Shown: positions 41,887 through 50,932, numbered from the stretch's first letter. The stretch: DNA of 64,000 nt from Natronoglomus mannanivorans (GCA_025517485.1 JAOPKB010000010.1:1-64000); one strand, 5' to 3'. The notes: a model not told the origin generated them from the letters alone. A program made the numbers and translations.

Positions 41887-42927
41887 TCAGGCGACGTCGA
41901 CCGGGAGCCGAATCACGCGATAGGCGTCGTCAGTCGACGGCTCACTCGGTGGTTCACCCTCGTAGAGCAACACCACGAGCCGCAGGTCGTCGCCAGCCAT
42001 CGTCGGTGTAACCTCGAGGGTCTGTGACTCTCGCTGGCCGTCGGCGACGGTGATCGAGTCTCGCGTGAGTTCGTCGGTCTCGAGGACGGTTGCGGTGTTC
42101 TCGGTGGTTCCTTCCTCCTCGCCCCCGCCGTCTCCGTTCCCGTCTGCGTAGTCGACCCGTTGTAACTGGACGACCGTCGTGTAGGTTACGTCCCGATGTT
42201 CCTGGTTGTCGACGAAGACGGTGAGATCCTGACTCTCGCCGCTCGTGTACGACGCCTCGTACATCGTCTCAGTATCCCCAGTGACGGGTTCGGTCTCGAC
42301 GTAGAACTCGGTAAAGCCGTCACCCTGTGGCGGGTTCGCGATCGCGTAACCGGCGCTGGCGAGGAGGATCACCAGACTGCACGCGAGAGCGACGTTGAAG
42401 ACGCGAGTGTTCGTCGAGTCGTAGGCGCTTCGGCTGCGGGAGCTGAAGCCGAGGGAGGTCACGGAGACAGAGGCCAGCGACGGTGTGAAGCGACGTTCGG
42501 GAGCACAGCGCAACCGGGCGACGATACCGGCCAGTGCGAGGGTGATCGTGACGAGGCCGATACCGACGAGGATCGGGCGTACGGTGACACCCCACGGCGT
42601 GATCGACGAGCCGAGCGCGACCGTCGGGACCAACGCGATGCTCAGGACGACCGAGAGGACGAACCGTTCGATCGAGTCGAGGCCGCGACCGTCGGGGACC
42701 GGATTCTGAAGCCCGGTCTTCCAGTCGTCGAACGACCGCTGCTCGTCGCCAACGTCGTCGGGAAAGAGGACCGAGACGAGCGCGTATCCGGGACAGAACA
42801 GGAGCAACGGCAGTGCGAGTACGATACGAACGGTGCTGGGGGGATCGACGAGGAGACCGAAGGTCGCGAGACCGGTGACGGCGACGACTGCGGCGAGATC
42901 GACGTACCACCAATCGGAGTCACTCAT
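41887..42927 (-). CDS. DUF1616 membrane protein
   Basis: 346 residues. Four helices in the first 160 residues with the DUF1616 pattern 'ALPLLLFCPGYALVSVLFP', 'SIERFVLSVVLSIALVP', another helix near 185-205, then an extracytoplasmic beta-rich domain ('YTSGESQDLTVFVDNQEHRD', 'TLEVTPTMAGDDLRLVVLLY'). DUF1616 proteins are found in archaeal and bacterial exopolysaccharide/sorting clusters; the role is unknown. A copy of the shared promoter motif with TATA box at -34 marks a nearly leaderless start. Confidence 0.88.
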   Translation of the reverse strand: MSDSDWWYVDLAAVVAVTGLATFGLLVDPPSTVRIVLALPLLLFCPGYALVSVLFPDDVGDEQRSFDDWKTGLQNPVPDGRGLDSIERFVLSVVLSIALVPTVALGSSITPWGVTVRPILVGIGLVTITLALAGIVARLRCAPERRFTPSLASVSVTSLGFSSRSRSAYDSTNTRVFNVALACSLVILLASAGYAIANPPQGDGFTEFYVETEPVTGDTETMYEASYTSGESQDLTVFVDNQEHRDVTYTTVVQLQRVDYADGNGDGGGEEEGTTENTATVLETDELTRDSITVADGQRESQTLEVTPTMAGDDLRLVVLLYEGEPPSEPSTDDAYRVIRLPVDVA

Positions 42928-42950
42928 TGGACGAGACTCGTCGTTGCCAG

Positions 42951-42974
42951 CGCATTATTATCGGTCGTATAAGG
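42951..42974 (-). promoter_or_regulatory. composite promoter of the DUF1616 gene
   Basis: Minus strand: CCTTATACGACC followed by GATAATAATGCG, register 12 nt. The first A of ATAATAA is 34 nt from the start codon, the same distance as at the GT2 gene ending at 50908. Confidence 0.7.
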
Positions 42975-43608
42975 ACCGATCTCGAGCCCCTCCCGATTCG
43001 GGTCCGGTTCTTGTTCCCGATTCGAACGCCTGACTCGAGCAGTCGGCGGGGGTCGTGTCGAGGTTCGTGAAGGTGCAGTGCGGTGAGGTGCGGTACAGTG
43101 AGTGGAGACGAGATGAGTAGAGGGAAAGAAGTCGAGTGCACCGGAGACGGAAACGAGAACAGTGTGGCTGGCAGGGTGACCCATCAGTCGCTCGAGAGAC
43201 CAGTCGTCGTCCGGAGCGCAATTATGACGAAATTATAATCAATGTATTCGATAACGTCTCCGATCGAACACCGGTGATGGGCGATCGGTATGACGACCGC
43301 AAGACGAATAAATATCCTTCGACCTTTTACGCCGATTCCATTCCTGCCGAAGTGAAATTCAGGATAAGTTGGGGCAACTATAAGGATCGATATATCGGTT
43401 CCAACAATTGCAGCGGGGAGGGTCACTAGCAGGGATTCCGGTGGAGAGTCGTTTTATCAAAGACGTTCGTTCAGAAAGTATTGTATCTCGTGTAACGTGG
43501 TCACTGGGACGGTTGGAAACAGTCTGAATTCCACCTCAACCGGCCAAAAAACAATACCACCAAATTAGACCTTTATTACTGGTACGAAACATTGAGTGAT
43601 CGAAGACA
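42975..43608. other. intergenic region with an AT-rich island, no convincing gene
   Basis: About 630 bp. Between about 43210 and 43440 base composition drops well below the neighbours (many AAT, TAT and ATA runs). The open plus-strand frame 43136-43429 has no recognisable domain and poor codon character. The last part carries the promoter of the gene at 43609 (TTTATTACTGG about 35 bp upstream). The AT-rich block could be a relic of transferred DNA or a regulatory region. Confidence 0.4.
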
Positions 43609-44250
43609 ATGAGCGTGCAAAAGACTGATACGGAGGCAATCGACGTCGAACAGGCGGGAGAGTCGGGCGATGAAACCACGCCCACACTCACGGAAGATCA
43701 GATCTTCCACCTGCTACAGAATCAGCGTCGCCGAAACGTCCTCCGGTACCTCCAGGGGACCGACGAACCCGTCCGTATGCGCGACATTGCAGAACAGGTC
43801 GCCGCGTGGGAACACGAAACGACCCTCGAGGGGCTGACGTCCAACCAGCGCCAGCGGGTGTACATCCCACTCTACCAGTCACACCTCCCCAAACTCGACG
43901 AAGAAGGAATCATCGACTACCAGCAGAGCCGTGGGATCGTCGAGCGAAAGTCGCTGGCCGACGAACTCGACCCGTACCTGATCAGCGAAGACGAGAGGGT
44001 AGACCAGAGTGAGAACGAGGACGGTGGCGAGGAAACTGCCGCCGAGTGGGACGACTACTACATCGGCGTCACCGGCGTCGCGGGGATCATCCTCTTCGGA
44101 GCGTTCCTCGAGGTCCCGGTCCTGTCGGTCATCTCGGGAATGGCACTCAGTGCGGTCATCCTCCTGATGTACACGTTCCTGACCGTCAGCCGGTACGTGA
44201 GTCACGAAGTCGTTCCGACGAACGCGAAGACGAAGACGGACACGAACTGA
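43609..44250 (+). CDS. DUF7344-type winged-helix protein with two transmembrane helices
   Basis: 213 residues. Winged helix in the first 130 residues ('LTEDQIFHLLQNQRRRNVLR', 'VRMRDIAEQVAAWEHET', 'LYQSHLPKLDEEGIIDYQ'), an acidic linker, then two helices ('YIGVTGVAGIILFGAFLEV', 'VISGMALSAVILLMYTFL') and a short basic/acidic tail. A membrane-tethered member of a haloarchaeal regulator family frequently found beside surface-glycan genes (inference). Starts at the ATG at 43609. Confidence 0.85.
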   Translation: MSVQKTDTEAIDVEQAGESGDETTPTLTEDQIFHLLQNQRRRNVLRYLQGTDEPVRMRDIAEQVAAWEHETTLEGLTSNQRQRVYIPLYQSHLPKLDEEGIIDYQQSRGIVERKSLADELDPYLISEDERVDQSENEDGGEETAAEWDDYYIGVTGVAGIILFGAFLEVPVLSVISGMALSAVILLMYTFLTVSRYVSHEVVPTNAKTKTDTN

Positions 44251-44358
44251 TAGAATGGATCGAACACTCGAGTGCGACTGGGTCAGTCGTGACAACTGAA
44301 TCCACATCCTGCTTCTCTCGCGATAATTAGTATCCCCAGCAGTAAGCGGTGCAGTCGG

Positions 44359-44402
44359 GAGTCGAAAGTCGAGAATCGAGAACCGAGAACCGAGAATCGA
44401 GA
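44359..44402. repeat. 7-bp tandem repeat, degenerate
   Basis: Variants of GAGAACC/GAGAATC repeated about six times in the gap between two DUF7344 genes. Non-coding. Confidence 0.6.
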
Positions 44403-44456
44403 CGACGGTCTCGAGTCCGAGTCGTAACGCTACCGTCGGTCGGTGATCAGCAATGG

Positions 44457-44882
44457 CTACTGTTGGCCCGACTCAGCGCTGGGACCATCGACGAGTCCCT
44501 GGTTCGGATCGAAATCGAGTGCACCAGCCGCGTTGAGACGTGGGAGATCGACGTAGTACAGTCGCTCGTGGACGGCGCTCCAGGCGACGAGCCCGTCTTC
44601 GGTTTCGGTTTCGCGACCGTCGACGAAGTGGTCGACGAGTTCGTCGATGGTCATCGGCGACGGGCCATCGGCGAGAATCTCGAGAACTTCGGTACGGACG
44701 TGTTCGTCGAACGTCGTTTCGGTGGAGGGCGATTCCGGCTCGTCGGTGGGCGACGGACGGTGGCTGTCGTGGAGCCGATCGCGGTCTCCGCCGTGTACGG
44801 TAAGCTGTTCTCGGTCACCGGTCTGTGAACGTGAATCGTGTGCGAAATCCCGCGATCGGTGCCACGAGGAACGACTCGTCAT
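44457..44882 (-). CDS. DUF7344-like winged-helix regulator
   Basis: 141 residues from the ATG at 44882, chosen because a composite promoter ends 33 nt upstream. The N-terminal 55 residues are a Ser/Arg/Asp-rich linker; the C-terminal part is the winged helix: 'FDEHVRTEVLEILADGPSP', 'TIDELVDHFVDGRE', 'AVHERLYYVDLPRLNAAGAL'. A likely DNA-binding protein inside the glycan region, next to the asparagine-synthase-like gene. Confidence 0.8.
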   Translation of the reverse strand: MTSRSSWHRSRDFAHDSRSQTGDREQLTVHGGDRDRLHDSHRPSPTDEPESPSTETTFDEHVRTEVLEILADGPSPMTIDELVDHFVDGRETETEDGLVAWSAVHERLYYVDLPRLNAAGALDFDPNQGLVDGPSAESGQQ

Positions 44883-44907
44883 GTGAGTAGCTGACACGAT
44901 ATCGGTT

Positions 44908-44930
44908 GTAGTTATGGAGGATATAACGAC
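44908..44930 (-). promoter_or_regulatory. composite promoter of the DUF7344-like regulator
   Basis: Minus strand: GTTATATCCTCC followed by ATAACTAC at the 12-nt register; the A of ATAAC is 33 nt from the start codon. Confidence 0.6.
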
Positions 44931-45011
44931 TGGCGGAACCGTCTGACGAGTGTCATCCCGACGGCAGACGGAAACGGCCCGAATCACCGGCCAAAAGACG
45001 TCCGGTGGCAG

Positions 45012-46775
45012 TTACGCGAGCAGAGAGTTGGGCTCGAACAATCGTTCGATCTCCTCGGCGGACGGTTCCGAGCACTGTTGCATCCACCCGACGACGTCGT
45101 GTAAGCGGAGCTTGTGCCGTGCGGGAAGGTCGTAGAGGTGTTCGTGGTCGGGGAGCAGACGCCGGTCGATGTCGTACACCTCGAACACCCGTTCACGGTT
45201 CGGCCACGGCGGCTCGAACGGCTCGAGAAACGGCGCCTTCCGCCGGACGAACCCCTCGATGTCGTTCAACAACTGCGTCTCCCGCGGCCGGTCCGGGGGC
45301 TGATACCGGAGCATCGACTCGTCGAGGTGTCGACACGCCTCGAGGAAGGTCTTCGTCGTCCGGTACTCCGGCGGCGTGGTGAGGTGCCAGTCGATCAACT
45401 CGGTGTCGACGGCGAGAAACGACGCGAAGTGGGTGTCCGAGAGCTGTCCGTGAAACGGTATCGACGGCTGGTTGTCGATGCCACAGCAGTTGAGCGCGTT
45501 TTGCACCGAGTCTGCGCGATCGGAGACGCGGTCGAACTCCTCCCGGACGACCGCCCGAACGAAGTTGTCCGGGTCCTCGAGTTCGGGGGAGACGTGGTTC
45601 ATCAGCTCGCGACTCGTCGCCGGAGCGTAGCCGAACTTGTTCAGGAGGGTGTCGACGGGGTTCGGATCCGGATCCAGTCTGTTGACCGGAACCTGCTTGC
45701 CGAGAACCTCGACGGTGTCTTCCGCGTTGAAGTGTCCACGGAAGAACGTGTCACAGAGGAGGCCGTGATAGACGGTGTCGACGTCGGTAGCCATCTCGTC
45801 GGCGTAGCCCGCGTGGTGGATATGCAACGATTCCTTGATTCCCTGGGAGTATCGAACCTTGTCCGCGTCCGCGAGCAGGTAGCGTTCGTCCGGCGGAAAC
45901 GCGGTGTGGGCCGCGTCGTACTGTCTCGCCAGCCGTTTCGCGCCGCGAACTTCCTGCGCGGAGGGATCGCCGACGGTGTAACAGCGTTCGATGTCCGGGA
46001 TTCCCGACAGGAGCGTGCGCGAGTCGTATCCCGAAGACAGGAGCAACCCCTTCCGCCCGGGAAGTTGCGCCCGGCGCTCGATCGCCCGCTCGAGTCGATC
46101 GGCCAGCTCGCGGGCGTACTCGCTCTCTCGATCCCGTTCGATCGGGTCGTAGACGAACCGTTCGAGGGGCTCGACGGTCGTCGGCGTGAGGTAGCTATCG
46201 ATCGGCAGCCGCGAGAGCCCCTCGAACGTCGTCTTTTCGCCGAGGACGACACCCATATGGAGGAATTCGAGGACGGCGTTGAACCGTATCTCCGGTGTCT
46301 CGATCGTTCCCGCGACCGCCGCGGCATCCGTTCCGAACGCCCGGACGCCGGGCTCGTCGGTGTAAAAACACTCTCGCGAGCGGACGGGATCGGTCGCGAC
46401 GAACGCCTCGCCGTCGTACTCGAGGAAGACGAGGTAGGAACCGTTGAGTCCGGAAAGCGCCTCGAGACCCTCGGTCGCGTATCGCTCGAGGAGCCAGCGG
46501 GCGGTGTTCGTCTCGTCGCCGTTCCCGTCTCCGATCCCGTGTTCGCCCTCGTCTCGGCGCCCGTCCACGGCCGGGGAAACGTAGTTTTCCCCCCAGACGA
46601 GACAGGCTCCGTCCGTGCCTTCGTAACTCGCGCTCCAGCCCGTCGCTCCGAGACCGGGGTCCCGGATGCCGACGGTCGCGACCTCGCCGTCGACGACCTC
46701 GTCGAACGTCGCGTTTGGTCGTAGCTGGTCGAACGTTTCGTACGCACCGAACACACCGAAGAGTTCCTTGTTCAT
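45012..46775 (-). CDS. asparagine-synthase-like protein without the glutaminase Cys
   Basis: 587 residues. An N-terminal Ntn-hydrolase-like domain (about 1-210) begins 'MNKELFGVFG': there is no Cys at position 2, so it cannot use glutamine as in AsnB. The C-terminal synthetase domain has the PP-loop variant 'LLLSSGYDSR' and the conserved 'AHTAFPPDERY' region. Such AsnB-like proteins occur in polysaccharide clusters, where they are believed to form an amide on a uronic acid or similar group with another nitrogen source (inference). It fits the uronate-forming dehydrogenase at 30198. Long leader of about 190 nt behind a composite promoter. Confidence 0.85.
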   Translation of the reverse strand: MNKELFGVFGAYETFDQLRPNATFDEVVDGEVATVGIRDPGLGATGWSASYEGTDGACLVWGENYVSPAVDGRRDEGEHGIGDGNGDETNTARWLLERYATEGLEALSGLNGSYLVFLEYDGEAFVATDPVRSRECFYTDEPGVRAFGTDAAAVAGTIETPEIRFNAVLEFLHMGVVLGEKTTFEGLSRLPIDSYLTPTTVEPLERFVYDPIERDRESEYARELADRLERAIERRAQLPGRKGLLLSSGYDSRTLLSGIPDIERCYTVGDPSAQEVRGAKRLARQYDAAHTAFPPDERYLLADADKVRYSQGIKESLHIHHAGYADEMATDVDTVYHGLLCDTFFRGHFNAEDTVEVLGKQVPVNRLDPDPNPVDTLLNKFGYAPATSRELMNHVSPELEDPDNFVRAVVREEFDRVSDRADSVQNALNCCGIDNQPSIPFHGQLSDTHFASFLAVDTELIDWHLTTPPEYRTTKTFLEACRHLDESMLRYQPPDRPRETQLLNDIEGFVRRKAPFLEPFEPPWPNRERVFEVYDIDRRLLPDHEHLYDLPARHKLRLHDVVGWMQQCSEPSAEEIERLFEPNSLLA

Positions 46776-46950
46776 GGAAACGAATCACCGTTCGTAGGTG
46801 GTTGTCGATCGCGTGACGAGACGGCAGGTCACTCGTGAGGTCCATCGGTGACGGGTCGCAGACGGATCGCGAGCGGACCGCGATCGAGTCGCGACCGATC
46901 ACCGCGCACGGACACGCGCCTCGTCGGTCGTCGAATCATCGGCGTCGAAG

Positions 46951-46974
46951 GGGCATTACTATAGATCTGATAAG
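46951..46974 (-). promoter_or_regulatory. composite promoter of the asparagine-synthase-like gene
   Basis: Minus strand: CTTATCAGATC followed by TATAGTAATGCCCC, register 12 nt; nearly identical to the glmS promoter. Between it and the gene start (46776-46950) only a 36-codon frame starting at 46939 is seen, which I do not accept as a gene. Confidence 0.65.
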
Positions 46975-47160
46975 CGAGGCGATCGAGTCGAAATCGTCAC
47001 GCGAGGAGCCGTGGGGACACTCGAGTTCGAGGTTACCGACCGTGAGGTGCCGCCGTCGTCTCACCGGCTACTGCGACCGCCGTCAGCAGAGTGATCAGTC
47101 GAACGGGCCGCGAGAACGGGTATCTCCGGGGATTTAACACCGTGGTAAGCACCGATCGGA

Positions 47161-47185
47161 GCGCGCCTATCGGATCTATAATAAA
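47161..47185 (+). promoter_or_regulatory. composite promoter of the deacetylase-like lipoprotein
   Basis: CCTATCGGATC followed by TATAATAAAGCCCC at the 12-nt register. The second box starts 39 nt before the ATG at 47215. Confidence 0.65.
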
Positions 47186-47214
47186 GCCCCGATCGGGTGA
47201 TTGATCGATCGACA

Positions 47215-48585
47215 ATGACACCAGAACCGACGACACGAAGGCGGTTCCTCGCAGTGACCGGTGGCGGAACGATTGTCGGACTCGCCGGCTGTACGAGCGG
47301 CGACTCGGACGACCCGGAGAACTCCTCCGAGAACGCGACAGAGACCGAACTCGAGGACGAAGAGGAGAACGTAGACAACGAAACCGACGCGGACGAGTCC
47401 GAAGAGCCGGATCCAGACGCGGACGCGGACGACGAACTGACCCTCGAGACCGAGTTCCTGAGTCGCGAGGAGTACCGCCAGCCGGGGGAGCGCTTCGACG
47501 ATTTCGAGGAGCTCTCGGCGTGGAACGTCGTTTCGGGATCGATGGACACTGACAGTGACGTCGTCTTCGACGGCTCACAGAGCGTCAAACTCTCCGCGGA
47601 GGGCGACCAGAACGTCACGATCGAACGTAGCCTCGAGGACGACGACCTCGACCTCACCGACCTCGACTTCTCGTTTGCGATCCGGACGACGACGCCGCGA
47701 AACGTCGCGGTCTACCTCCGGTTCGTCGACGTCTACGGCAGCGACAGGTTCTACCAGCTCCGCCAGATCACCTATCGGACGCCCGATGTCGGCTGGTTCC
47801 GGTCGAATCCGGGCGTCTTCAAGGACAGTGCAGTACCGACGGAGATGGACATGCTCGACCGGGTCGAGCTCACCGTCCTCAACACGGGTCCCGAAGCCGA
47901 GGTCTGGATCGACGACCTGCGCACGCACGAAAAACCCGACCGGGGGTACGTCGTCCTCTGCTGGGACGACGGGCGACAGGACTTCTACGACACAGCCAGC
48001 CCGCTCCACGACGAGTACGGGTTCAACGCCGTTCAGGGTCCGATTCCCGGCAACGTCCGCGGCCGGTACATGTCCGTCGAAATGCTCAAAGAGCGCCAGG
48101 AGGCGGGCGACGAAATCGTCATGCACGGCACCCACGATCCGATCCACGAGATCGACGACGAACAGGAACTCGAGGGTCGACTCCGACGTGACAAACAGTG
48201 GTTCATCGACAACGACCTCCAGGGTGCCAACCACATCATCTACCCGCACAACAGCTTCGACAAGACGAGCCTCGAGTACATCAACAAGTACCACTACTCC
48301 GGCGGCTTCAACCAGTCCGGCGACGTCAATACGACCGGCGTCTACGGCTACGACCCGCTCGTGCTCCCGCGGACGATCGCCCACGACCTCGAGATTTCGA
48401 AGCGCTGTGTCGACATGGCCGCCGCACACAACAACTGTACGGTCCTCAACTTCCACGCGTTCGAAGAGGACAACACGATGTCCGAGGACGACTACGAAGA
48501 GCTGCTCGCACACATCGACAGCAAGGACGACCTCGAGGTCGTCACGCTGGGTGAACTGTGGGAGATGCGAACGAGCGGGCACTAG
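47215..48585 (+). CDS. Tat lipoprotein with CE4-type polysaccharide deacetylase domain
   Basis: 456 residues from the ATG at 47215. Signal 'TRRRFLAVTGGG' and lipobox 'LAGCTSG', then an acidic low-complexity linker (about 25-75), a jelly-roll domain that may bind sugar (about 85-235) and a NodB-like barrel (about 240-450). The motif-1 Asp pair is in 'CWDDGRQD' and the metal-binding histidines are probably in 'VMHGTHDPIH', with unusual spacing. Removes N- or O-acetyl groups from an extracellular glycan. Paralogue of 55238-56563, which has lost these residues. Confidence 0.85.
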   Translation: MTPEPTTRRRFLAVTGGGTIVGLAGCTSGDSDDPENSSENATETELEDEEENVDNETDADESEEPDPDADADDELTLETEFLSREEYRQPGERFDDFEELSAWNVVSGSMDTDSDVVFDGSQSVKLSAEGDQNVTIERSLEDDDLDLTDLDFSFAIRTTTPRNVAVYLRFVDVYGSDRFYQLRQITYRTPDVGWFRSNPGVFKDSAVPTEMDMLDRVELTVLNTGPEAEVWIDDLRTHEKPDRGYVVLCWDDGRQDFYDTASPLHDEYGFNAVQGPIPGNVRGRYMSVEMLKERQEAGDEIVMHGTHDPIHEIDDEQELEGRLRRDKQWFIDNDLQGANHIIYPHNSFDKTSLEYINKYHYSGGFNQSGDVNTTGVYGYDPLVLPRTIAHDLEISKRCVDMAAAHNNCTVLNFHAFEEDNTMSEDDYEELLAHIDSKDDLEVVTLGELWEMRTSGH

Positions 48586-48743
48586 GCGGTCGTAAAACCG
48601 TCGACCGACTCGAGCGAGAGAACTGTTTTCGATCGGATCGGACTGGAGCCGTAGCCGAGAACGGAGGGAGGAGCGACCCATCGTAGTCGATCGAGGTCAT
48701 TGTAGTTCCACGACACGACGTTCAAATGTGGAAGATCCGATAC

Positions 48744-48751
48744 GGGGGGGG
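48744..48751 (+). repeat. poly-G tract between the natural start and the winged-helix gene
   Basis: Eight consecutive G. With seven G the ATG at 48726 would read in one frame into the regulator at 48781 (MWKIRYGGVDDPFAEQRE...). With eight it ends in another frame. Confidence 0.75.
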
Positions 48752-48780
48752 TCGACGACCCCTTCGCAGAGCAACGGGAG

Positions 48781-49191
48781 ATGCACGAGTTGCTCTCACA
48801 GGAGACGCGTCACCTCGTCGTGCAGTGCATCCTAGGCCACCCCCACCACCTCGCGTCCCTCGCCGAACTCGCCTCGATGATCCCCAAAAACGAGGGTGCG
48901 ATCCTCGATCAACTCGAGCGACTCCGAGAGGCGGACCTCCTCGACGTCTACGTCCACGAACCGAACGAATCCGCTCGAGACCTGCCGTCTCGGTTCTGGG
49001 GTCCAACCGAACACGGAATCGAGACGCTGTACGAGCACAACTTCCTCCGTGGAGTGCCGATCGCCCGCGCCGTCTACGAGGAAACGCGACGATCCGAACG
49101 GGCGAGACGCCACGAACGCGCCCCTCGACCCGACCTTCCCGAGGCCGTCAGCGACGCCCTCGAGTTCGACGAACCGGCTTCGTTTGAGTGA
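48781..49191 (+). CDS. winged-helix regulator (HTH domain, start affected by poly-G)
   Basis: 136 residues as written, from the ATG at 48781: 'HELLSQETRHLVVQCILGHP', 'SLAELASMIPKNEGAILDQL', 'VHEPNESARDLPSRFWGPTE', then 'HGIETLYEHNFLRG' and a charged tail. In related haloarchaeal proteins the sequence begins some 18 residues earlier with 'FAEQREMHELLSQ'; these codons are present here, but in frame with the ATG at 48726 only if the poly-G tract loses one G. So the gene is either translated from the internal ATG, phase-variable, or carries a sequencing error. Likely DNA-binding, in the glycan island. Confidence 0.8.
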   Translation: MHELLSQETRHLVVQCILGHPHHLASLAELASMIPKNEGAILDQLERLREADLLDVYVHEPNESARDLPSRFWGPTEHGIETLYEHNFLRGVPIARAVYEETRRSERARRHERAPRPDLPEAVSDALEFDEPASFE

Positions 49192-49456
49192 ACGTGGGGG
49201 TGGGAGTGGGGTGGGCGGGGATTCGGATATCTCGTGTGCGGAAACGGCACTATACAGTCTCGTCTTCGGACTCGTTCTATCGCTGACCACTCACTCGAGG
49301 CGCGTGCGTCTCGACCGAGAGCAGTGGTGCAGTTCCGAGCGGACGTGTAGCGTCACGTCGAATCCGGACGGAACCGGCGGCGATCGTCGATCGACCGATT
49401 CCCACGACGCAGGAACGACTGACAGAGATATATTCCTTTCACGGGTAGCTACTCCT

Positions 49457-49894
49457 ATGAGGTTCCTCGTCGCAACCGATGGCTCCGAAGTCAGCGATAC
49501 AGCAGTCGAATACGCCGTGAGAGAGGCGATCGCGTGGGGCGCACCCCTCGAGATCGTCCACGTACTCACACCCGAGACGGAGCTCGTCGACGGAAACCTC
49601 GTGCTCCCGGGTGAAGACGAGGCGATGAAACACGGTGAACAGACGCTCCGCCAGGCCAGGGATCGGGCAATCGAAACTGTAGAGAGACGCGATTCCGAAG
49701 GCGAAATCGAGATCACGACCGAACTGCTCGCCGGCAGGCCGGCCGAAGCGATCACCGAACACGCCGCCGAGGCCGGGGCGACCGCCATCTACGTCGGCCA
49801 TCGCGGACTCTCGGAGAAGCGCCAGCAGGTCGTCGGCAGCGTCGCGAAAACGGTCGTCGATAAGGCGACGGTTCCGGTGACGATAATCAAGTGA
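49457..49894 (+). CDS. universal stress protein (UspA family)
   Basis: 145 residues: 'RFLVATDGSEVSDTAVEYAV' at the start and the nucleotide-binding end 'GHRGLSEKRQQVVGSVAKTV' then 'VPVTIIK'. ATP-binding alpha/beta domain of the USP type; role in stress survival is general. Own TATA-like box (ATATATT) about 29 nt upstream, not the composite motif. Convergent with the GT2 gene. Confidence 0.93.
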   Translation: MRFLVATDGSEVSDTAVEYAVREAIAWGAPLEIVHVLTPETELVDGNLVLPGEDEAMKHGEQTLRQARDRAIETVERRDSEGEIEITTELLAGRPAEAITEHAAEAGATAIYVGHRGLSEKRQQVVGSVAKTVVDKATVPVTIIK

Positions 49895-49924
49895 CAGTCG
49901 CAGCGATCGCTCGACGATCGGGAT

Positions 49925-50908
49925 TCAGGATCGACGCATCCAGGCGACCGCCGAAACGAGCGTGAGGACGGCGAGCATCGGCACCGCTCGACGACGAGCG
50001 CCGACTCCGGCTGCCCAGAGCAGGCCCGGATAGTGTCGCCGGGCCACCGCCGCCCGCTGGAACTGGCGCGTTCCCCGGAGGAACCGGCCCTCCGAGAAGT
50101 AGCCCTTCGCGAGCACGAGTGCGTGACTCGCCCGGATGTCGTACCCCTTCGCCTCGAAGCGCTCGACCTCGTCCGCGTACGTCTCGAGGTACTGCTCGCT
50201 CGCCTCGGCGACGATCTCCGTGTCGGGCGATCCGGTCTCGTGACGGACGATCAGTGGCTCGTCGACGTACGCGAGCTTGCCCTCTCGGAGAATTCGCAGG
50301 ACGATCTCCGGGTCCTGAAAGCGGTCGAGCGTCTCGTCGAAGCCGCCGATCTCCCTGACGACCTCGGTCCGGACCAGCAGCGTCGAGCCGGCACCGGGGT
50401 GGATCTCGTCGGCGAGGATCGCGCCGGTGAGTTCCGGGCCGCCCTCCATCGGACGCTCCGGATCCGCACGGGACAGCACTCGAGCGGCCCCTTTCTCGAG
50501 CCACGCGGTCCGTCCGGAGGTCTCGACGGCGAAGTCGCAGTAGGCGGCGACCCACTCTTCGTGGCTCTCGTCCGACCCATCACCCCGATCCTCGAGCGCC
50601 GCGAACTGGCGCTCGAGTTTCGTCGGTCGCCACTCGTCGTCGGAGTCGAGGAAAGCGACGAACTCGCCGTTGGCGTGTTCGATACCGGTGTTTCGGGCGA
50701 CGTTCGCGCCGCGGTTGGTCTCGTGGACGATCGACTGCACGCGCGGCGTCTCGTAGGAGGCCAGCACGGTCTGAGTGTCGTCGGTTGACCCGTCGTCGAC
50801 GACGAGAATCTCGAGGTCGTCGACGGTCTGTGCGAGCGCGCTGTCGATGGCGCGAGGCAGTACGTCCGCTCGGTTGTAGGTGGGGACAACGACGGTGACG
50901 AGCGACAT
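49925..50908 (-). CDS. GT2 family glycosyltransferase (GT-A, soluble with C-terminal anchor)
   Basis: 327 residues from the ATG at 50908. 'TVVVPTYNRADVLPRAIDS', 'DDGSTDDTQ' and 'FLDSDDEW' mark the inverting GT-A fold; 'GAGSTLLVRTEVVREIGGFD' contributes the acceptor side. A short hydrophobic segment near the C-terminus may attach it to the membrane. Adds a sugar to the growing glycan; donor unknown. Composite promoter with TATA box at -34 gives a nearly leaderless transcript. Confidence 0.9.
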   Translation of the reverse strand: MSLVTVVVPTYNRADVLPRAIDSALAQTVDDLEILVVDDGSTDDTQTVLASYETPRVQSIVHETNRGANVARNTGIEHANGEFVAFLDSDDEWRPTKLERQFAALEDRGDGSDESHEEWVAAYCDFAVETSGRTAWLEKGAARVLSRADPERPMEGGPELTGAILADEIHPGAGSTLLVRTEVVREIGGFDETLDRFQDPEIVLRILREGKLAYVDEPLIVRHETGSPDTEIVAEASEQYLETYADEVERFEAKGYDIRASHALVLAKGYFSEGRFLRGTRQFQRAAVARRHYPGLLWAAGVGARRRAVPMLAVLTLVSAVAWMRRS

Positions 50909-50932
50909 TTTCAGCAGGTACACCGAATCGGG

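Noticed and set aside
46828..46939. 36-codon frame in the leader of the asparagine-synthase-like gene
   Set aside because: Very Arg-rich, not at the expected distance from the promoter and no coupling to the next gene.
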